This document shows positions 57,308-64,000 of a DNA stretch of 64,000 nucleotides, piece by piece. The position numbers and the translations under genes were made by a program. The notes under the pieces are model-generated. The model did not search any database and was not told the origin of the DNA. It was given only the letters and a program-made list of their open reading frames with translations. Source of the DNA: Cygnus atratus (lineage: Eukaryota; Chordata; Aves; Anseriformes; Anatidae); contig NC_066396.1 of assembly GCF_013377495.2 (NCBI RefSeq), forward strand, positions 50,087,443 through 50,151,442, read 5' to 3'. Every line of letters starts with the position of its first letter. Within the stretch, counting starts at the first letter, position 1.

Positions 57308-57760
57308 TAATTCTCACAGTGAGTGTAGTACATGTTGTCTCTGAATACAAAAGACCAAAGCAGGTTATGCTGTTTTGGACAGAAAAGTAGCAAACACTTT
57401 GTAGCAGACACGGTGAGTCTGAACCTGCAGTTCACACATGCAGTGGAAGCGCAGTCATCTGGGTATGAGCTAAAATCCATGTCAGTGATCAGAGCCTCGG
57501 CATGCTAATAAACTGACCAAAGATGATCTCTGGTCTCAGGCATTCTTGTGGCCTGCTACTGCAAAAGAGATGAGGAAAAGATGGTAAATTTGAATACAAG
57601 CCTTGACGGGAAGCTAATAGTGGGGACTCTACCTTTTGAAAGGATATGGCATGAAGAGGGAATCATTTCCTTCTCTTGTTTTGTAGAGCTCTCAGGTCTT
57701 TAAAGAAGCAGACAGCCGTGAGCATCCTTAGTTCTGGATGACTTCTGAACACAAAAGTTT
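57308..57760 (+). repeat. Unnamed interspersed repeat, copy B
   Basis: Direct-orientation match to 15,205-15,670. The shared start is CACAGTGAGTGTAGTACATG, the shared middle includes ATGCTAATAAACTGACCAAA and GACTCTACCTTTTGAAAGGA, and the shared end is near CTGAACACAAAA. The open frame seen in copy A is shortened here by a stop (GGTCTTTAAAG). The left extension of copy A is absent. There is no target duplication I can assign at either end. Confidence 0.85.
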
Positions 57761-59315
57761 ATCAGGAGCAGCTCCTGCCCACCTCCCATTTCCAAAAGCC
57801 CTAAGAATCTATGCTGAGCAGCATAGAATGGTTACAAGGTCTTTCAAAGCTGGGACTGGGAAACGGGGGATGAGGAGGACATGACAGGACCTGAAATTTG
57901 GATTACATAATGTCCACCAGCAGTAAGTACATCGAAAAAAATGAGACCAAGTCTTCTGATAGAGAAGCATCATTACTTTTTTTGGTAGCTGGTTTTGAAA
58001 CACTTGATATCTTTAACAATTTTCAGCTAGTTCAGGCATATGACAGCTAAATATTGAAGTGATACAGGGCTGTTGCACTGTGTGTTATACATGAAAGCAA
58101 AACTGTGTGCCTTTAAACTGAGTCCACAGATGGAGGATGAAAATGTAAATTTGAGTGACCTCTTCCAAAGGACTTGAGAATTTTCACCATACTAAAATGG
58201 AGCTCACCTGCAACTCAGATTCATGGACAAAACTCTTCACTTTTAGTCAGTGTTTAAAGGGGCAGTACTGCAACTACACTGTGTCAAACTGTGAAATACA
58301 AGACAATAGAAGAACTAGCAGAGTTATCATACTCTATACTTAGGGCAAAAAGGTACATTTTCTTTAAATACATGTGTTGTTTGTTTTTTTTTTCACTGTA
58401 TAGGTCCTGAACTAGGTTATGTTCAGCATCTAGAGGGTTTTTTTTTGTTTGTTTGTTTGTTTTCTGAAAAAGACAAGGATCTGGTAGTACAGAGCAACAA
58501 TCTAAAAAAAACGGGTGGAGAATGTGTTGTTTAGGAGAGGGAAGATGCTGTCTTAGGAAATTCTGACTAATCTTGTCTCCTTTCCTCAGTGAAAATTTTA
58601 CTCTTTTTAAGATACATTAGATATGACTTTTTAAAATTAGTTAGAGGGTAAGGCTACAAGAGCTGAGCAAAGCCATGATGGCTTTAAGTTTCAGAAGAAA
58701 AAAAAAAAGATACTGATTTCAGTAACCTAATTATTTAAAGTACCTCCAGAAGAGTATGGGTATATTTCCAGATTATCTCCAGAAAAATCTGGGTGAGTTA
58801 GAGGCTGCAGTTTACAGTTTTACAGTTTAGGTGAGCGTGGGTTGAGAGACATGGAAAATACATGTAAGATGTGGATATGAAAGGCATGGGTTGCAAGCAG
58901 AGTGTGGGAAAGGCGATCTGAAATGTTAGGGAGCTGCCGTTATGAGGAATATGAAGGGCTCCCAATAGATGAGATTTGAGCTCTTAAGCGGCTTTGTAAG
59001 GAAAGCTTTTCAAAAAAAAAAAAAAAAGATAATTTGCTTCACTGAAATAGTGTACTGAAGAGAAGCAAAATAAAATGAAAACACAGCACACAGTAAAACT
59101 GAGACCCGCGCCAACAGGGACTGTCTCTCACAAAGAAAGTGCAAAGTCCCCTGAAATACTCAAGTGAATAGGAAAACTTCTGTGGAACTCAGGAAGTACT
59201 AATGTTTATTATTGCTTATGTAGGCATTGTAGTCAGATTTTAAAATAGGAAGAAAGTGGAAATAATTTAACTTAAAGAATCCAGCTTGGAAGTACTGTAA
59301 AGGTTTTTTTTTTTG

Positions 59316-59343
59316 CCCCCCCCCCCCCCCCCTTTTTTTTTTT
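59316..59343. repeat. C17-T11 homopyrimidine tract
   Basis: 17 C followed by 11 T, preceded by a T-run and one G. Likely to be of uncertain length in the assembly. Confidence 0.95.
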
Positions 59344-61139
59344 GAGATTGGAAATAGATTTACTGATAAACTTACAAATACTGTGTTAGAGGAGGATTGA
59401 GAGGAGGCTTTGGGAATTCAGGAGCATTGGATGTTGTTTATTTTCATAATGCTACAAATGTTTGAAATTGTGCTTGATTTCTGTACTGTTTACAGGTAGT
59501 TGTGTTGGGTGGGAACAGGGGGGGGCCGGAGAAGCACTTGGAAAACTCTACCCGTTGTAAGATCCTGCTGAGAGATATGGTCTGAAATGCTTCTTATGTT
59601 GTGTGGAGGTTTATATTACCGAGGAACATAAGATGAATGGAAAGAAGCTCTTGAAAGTGGACTGTGCAGGAAACCGCAGAATGCAGGAGAGCTGCCATGC
59701 AGGATCAGGGCAGAGGGGCAGCCTAGCCAGCATCCCCTCCCTGTCTGTAGCCACTTGAACAGGAAAAGTGTGTGGCTACTTTTCCCAGGGTCAGGCAGCG
59801 CTGTGGTTTAGGATTTTTCTGAGCAAGTGGCATTGTAATCATTTTTAACACCTTGCCCTGCATTTTTCTGCTGTGCATGTGTCCAGCGTTGTTTGTCCCC
59901 TTCCTCACTCTCTAGAATCAGTCACAGACTCCCCGTTTCCTGCTTCTCGCTACTCACCTCTTGTTTCACTCTACAGTCTCCTGAAGAGCCTTTGGTTGGG
60001 GTCCTCTGGGAGTCCTGGTGGGTGGTATCTGCTCCCATCTGATAGGCATGCTGACTCTTTAAATAACTCCACTAGGTATATAGGCCTTGAGTTTTCGTGT
60101 ACAAAAGCCGCATTGATTCTTCCACAATGCTGCATTTATCAGTATTCCTGCCATCAGTTAAGGTCTAGGTGTTGAAAAAGGAGGCATATGGTATGCTTCT
60201 TGACTCTTGTTTTTTGAAATTCAGATTGGTGTGGGAATGAAAGCTACAGAAATTCTGCAATTTATTTCTTTTTTATGTGAAGATGCATGAATTTCTGTAA
60301 ACTTGGTAATAAAGTCATGCTTTTGGCTCTGTGGGGCCTATGTCTTTTGACTGTCTGACTTAATCTGCTTCATTGGGTTATGTTAGTCCTCTGGTTTGTA
60401 AATTGCAGACATGGAGTCTTTGCGTAGAAATAAATAATCTTCTTGGAAATGTTCCACCTCTTCTTCTGTATGATATATAATTTTTATTATTAGTATCAAG
60501 TTTTATAAAGAAGTCTTTAAATGGAAAGCTTTAACTGTCCTTTGAGTATAGTATGGAAACTGTTTTTTTTAGTGTTTTTCAGAGTTTTCATGTGAAGACT
60601 CTCAGCTCTTTATCGGGTGAATTAAAAAGCAGATTTGCCTCCTATGCTTAGACATTGATCTTCTTGCTGAGAGCATCCACAAAAAGCAGTCAGTGCAAAT
60701 ACTGGATCTGAACAGAGGCCACCACTCCGAAGATCCAGTGCCATGGGTGGTGTCCTCAGGATGCAGAAATGACTAAAGTAAGTCCGATGGCACCTGTGCT
60801 GCATGGACCAGCTGGGAGCTCAGCCCGCTCCCAGTCTCCTGCTTGCCCCCCGTGCTGGGAGAGGGAGAGAACAGGAAGGGCGAAAGCTGAAAACTCCAGG
60901 GCTGAAATAAGGACAGCTCTAGGGCTGAAACAATGAGGCACGTGCAAGCAAAGCAAAACGAAAACGAAGAATTGGTTCACTGCTTCCTGTTGGCAGGCAG
61001 GTGTTTGGCCATCTCCTGGAAAGCAAGGTTCATCATGTGTAACAGTTACATGGGAAGACCAATGCCATGAGTCCAAATGTACTCTTCTTCTTTCCCCAAA
61101 CTTTACTGTTGAGCATATCATACAGTGCAGGACATCCCT

Positions 61140-61395
61140 CTTGTCCTTGGGATCAGCTGTCCTGTCTGTGTCCACTCCCAGCTTCTCATGCACCCTGAGC
61201 CAGATGATAGAGAGGGAAAAAAACAAAGAATGGAAGTTGCAATGCTGTGTAAGTACTGCTTGACCATAGCCAAAACACTAGTATGTTACCAACACTGTTT
61301 AAGACACAAATCCAAAATACAGCACTGTATTGGCTGCAGTGAGGAGAATGAACTCCATGCAGCTACCAAAAAGTTCCTCAGAAAATACAGGTTTA
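61140..61395 (-). mobile_element. Decayed ERVL-family LTR fragment
   Basis: The reverse complement of the ERVL LTR in this window aligns here. CAGCTGTCCTGTCTGTGTCC near 61,157 matches the CAGCTGTCCTGGGTCTGTCC of the LTR complement, and GTAAGTACTGCTTGACCATAG near 61,248 matches GTAAGCACTGCTCTACAACAA. CAAATCCAAAATACAGCACTG and GAGAATGAACTCC also have counterparts. The open frame here (CKYCLTIAKTLVCYQ) parallels the antisense frame of the young LTR (CKHCSTTIKTSACYQ). It is much diverged and lacks both LTR ends, so it is an old solo LTR or fragment. Confidence 0.65.
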
Positions 61396-63694
61396 TAGTG
61401 GACATTTTAAGAAAAGAAAGGAATAGAGAGGTATTTCTCCAGATTCATCTTTAATTGAAATTCACATTAATTTTGGAAATTAAAATGTAATTAAAAAAGA
61501 ATAATTGCTGCAGCAAATTGAAAACAAATTGTAATGCCATCAGTACAGGATGGGTCTAACTGAAGTTTTACATGACAGTTCCATATCATTCCAACCATGT
61601 TAAGCATTGGTATTGTGAGTTGTTTGTCCTGCATTCAGTTTCAGATTGTGTCATAACTACTAATGCAATGGTGTTGTGTGCATGATTTGACATACATTTA
61701 TATGTAAAATGAGTCATTGAAGAGGTGGGGGGTAAGCTTTGTTATTTCAGTTATAATCACATGATAGCTCCTAGGTAATCAGTTATCTGAAGAAAACAGG
61801 TTTCAACTGTGAGGAAAAACTATTGTTCTTACTCTAGTGAAATGCTGGCATTTTGTTCAGTTTTACAAATTTTCAAGGCTATGTGATGTGGAGATGTGCC
61901 TGTTATCTTTAAATAACTTGCAGAGTCCCCAGAACCCCAGCTGAGTTTTGCTGTAGCCAGGACATTCTCACACTCTAAATGACCTGGTGAACATTTATTT
62001 TGGCATTGCTCAATTTATGTAATTAAATAGTTGACTGCTCTGTGACTGCTCTGCTACACTATTAATGTGTTTTTTCTATGGCTGAAGTATCATAGGCTGC
62101 CTTCTCATTCTTTCACTACACCAACATGAGGTGATGCTCTTTGCCCTGAGTGAATGTTTGTCATCATTTTTATGTGTGGCCATAAAGCTAGTGTGGCCTT
62201 GTGTCAATATAGGAAATGCATGGGTAGTTCAATAGAGTTGTTTTAGTAGAAACGTGTTATTTTCTTTAGAGTAAAACCCAAGTTTTTGATGTGCTGTTTG
62301 TATACATACATCAAGGATGCTTTGACACGGCTTATGTATGTTTTTTTTTTGTTGTTCAAAAATATTTGAGTCATCTAACCTTTGAAACAGGAATAATAGC
62401 ATATAACCAATTAATAACATAGAAATAACAAATCACTTTGTATATGTATACTGATGTTAAAGTTCCTTAAAAGGATTTTGTCAGTAAATCATATAGTCAT
62501 AGAAATCATCATTATTTGAAAATGTCAAAGAAAAATTAATGTCGTGTTCACTGTTTGAGAAAGAATATGACCAAAACAAACAAACAAAATGTTGTACAAA
62601 GCATGTTATTGACAACCATTTTATCAAAATGATGAAAATGAATGTTTGACAAGAAAGAAAGTTGCCATGAGTCCTTTGGGAGGATGTTCTTTTCTTTCTT
62701 TCTTAGGTAGCTTAATGCTCAGGCTGGTTTACTCTGCAGTTCTTCAAGAAGAGCCAGTGCAGGTGTAGTGGTCTGGATTTTCTGGGTGTTTTGAATGCGA
62801 GGAGGTAGGGTATTATTTGCTCTAGCTTCTTATTTAAGGACTTAAAATTTTGGAAACGATAGATAGCTGTATATTTCATATGTATCCTTTGATACAGTGG
62901 AAAGCAAAGTGCTTGCAGAGATCTAAGGTAGCTTAATTTATTAGTATTAGCAAATTTGTTACATTTGATTTAATTGCATTTGATATTTAGAATCAATATT
63001 ACATATATTTCTAATGAAGTTACAACTCGAATTCACGGTCTAGTAAAGCTAGAAGTAATTTGCGACGTTTTCGTCTTCTTAGGAACCTTAGTTTGTAGAA
63101 GCTTGTTGCTAGGATTTTCTTAGATGACTCTTCATAGAGGATTTTTCATTATTTAATTGCTACCTTAGATTAGTGAAGTAGTAGCCAGTGATGTGCAAAG
63201 TATTCAAAAGATGAAAAGCCTAAAGGAACAACACAGGAAAAGTCAATGGAAATAAATAAAGTGGGAGTTGAAATATTTGTTATGAAGCAATGAGCTGTTG
63301 AAAACAGTGGAAGGAAAACACAGGCAGGAATTTAATTGAATAAAAGTAGTATAGGTAAAGGGTAAAATCTGCATCAGACAGGCATTGACAAAAGCATCTT
63401 GGAAATGAAGACTAGTGCTTAAGGTCAGTTCATAGCCAAGTTTCAACACATTGTCCTTTCACAGCAGTGGAGTGCTGCACACTCTAAAGGCTATCAGCAC
63501 ATTTGAAAAGGTTGTAGTAAGGTATTGGCTTGAATCTTAACATGCTGCTCAACTCAGTGAGGTGTTAAAAGCTGTGCAACAAGGATTTTGGATGAACTTC
63601 AGAAGAAGCAGAAGGGAGATCAGTAAGATTAGATGTTACTGATCTTAAATATAAAGTAAATAAAAGAAGAGTAATAATAGAAGGGTAATAATAG

Positions 63695-64000
63695 TCCTTA
63701 TAAAGGAAAACATTAACACAAAAACAAGGACTAAGGAGAATCTCCATCCTTTACTGGATGCGGGGGGAAACTTAGTGACGAGAGATGAGGAAAAGGCTGA
63801 GGTGCTTAATGCCTTCTTTGCCTCAGTCTTTGGCGGCAAGACCAGTCATTCTCTAGATACCCAGTACCCTGAGCTGGTGGAAGGGGATGGGGAGCAGGAT
63901 GTGGCCCTCACAATCCACGAGGAAATGGCTGGCGACCTGCTACAGCACTTAGATATACGCAAGTCGATGGGGCCGGATGGGATCCACGCGAGGGTACTGA
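63695..64000 (+). mobile_element. Young CR1 LINE, ORF2 start of RT, cut by window edge
   Basis: Sense CR1 sequence from about 63,695, where the copy is 5'-truncated, to the end of the window. One frame is fully open: ENLHPLLDAGGNLV, DEEKAEVLNAFFASVFGGK, EQDVALTIHEEMAGDL and RKSMGPDGIHARVL. These are the linker before the RT and the RT entry block. It is about 96% identical to the intron-2 copy (42,650-42,930, opposite strand). The rest of the element lies beyond the window, so whether its RT is intact is unknown. Confidence 0.93.

Larger units (their letters stand above)
48509..64000 (+). other. FBN2: FBN2 intron 5, partial
   Basis: At least 15.5 kb, starting GTAAAA. I looked for the Cys-rich hybrid-domain exon that should follow and found none, so the intron runs off the window. 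48,509-49,805, 51,175-57,307, 57,761-61,139 and 61,396-63,694 show no gene or clear repeat, only A/T-runs (about 52,250-52,264; 56,411-56,431; 58,439-58,460; 59,014-59,028). Confidence 0.85.

Noticed and set aside
61125..61454. 109-codon plus-strand frame, Cys/Lys-rich, as a possible small gene
   Set aside because: It is antisense to a decayed ERVL LTR and resembles the antisense frame of the young LTR in this window.
48509..64000. Search for FBN2 exon 6 (first hybrid domain)
   Set aside because: No stretch with the expected Cys-rich coding pattern after an AG acceptor in phase 1 was found, so I take intron 5 to continue beyond the window.

Overview
This is vertebrate nuclear DNA, and almost certainly bird DNA. 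It contains several CR1 LINEs with avian-type 3' ends, an ERVL-type endogenous retrovirus with an LTR of a kind seen in birds, and the 5' end of the fibrillin-2 gene (FBN2). FBN2 is the only host gene I can support. I cannot name the species.

Layout. 1-36,400 is AT-rich intergenic DNA upstream of FBN2. It holds CR1 remnants (about 1.24 kb, 6.95-7.46 kb, 11.3 kb, 14.9 kb, 32.3 kb, 33.7 kb and possibly 35.5 kb), a truncated LTR with an A/T microsatellite and a ~36-bp GC-rich tandem array (7.46-8.12 kb), one copy of an unnamed ~460-bp repeat (15.2 kb), and a nested pair. In the nested pair, a CR1 on the minus strand (18.05-20.375 kb, resuming at 25.19-25.48 kb) is split by a 4.8-kb ERVL provirus (20,376-25,187). 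The provirus has two LTRs, a 5-bp target duplication, a tRNA-Lys-type primer site, a complete gag frame, an internally deleted pol and no env.

36.48-38.11 kb is a CpG island with FBN2 exon 1. Exons 2-5 follow at 38.4, 45.5, 46.2 and 48.4 kb. Their splice sites and phases all agree (218+83+99+96+96 coding bases, 197 complete codons). They encode the signal peptide, a basic processing site, the N-terminal unique (FUN) domain and the first three EGF-like domains. Intron 2 carries a 3.1-kb antisense CR1 with ORF1 and ORF2 still readable. Intron 5 runs off the window. It holds an old CR1, the second copy of the unnamed repeat (57.3 kb), a decayed antisense LTR of the ERVL family (61.1 kb) and, at the right edge, a young sense CR1 closely similar to the one in intron 2.

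No CRISPR array, tRNA or rRNA gene, or second host gene could be supported. The points most worth checking are: the in-frame amber codon between ERVL gag and pol together with the hydrophobic Gag N-terminus; the unnamed repeat family; the inverted CR1 pair flanking FBN2 exons 3-5; and the loss of the reverse-transcriptase core in all three of the larger retroelements.
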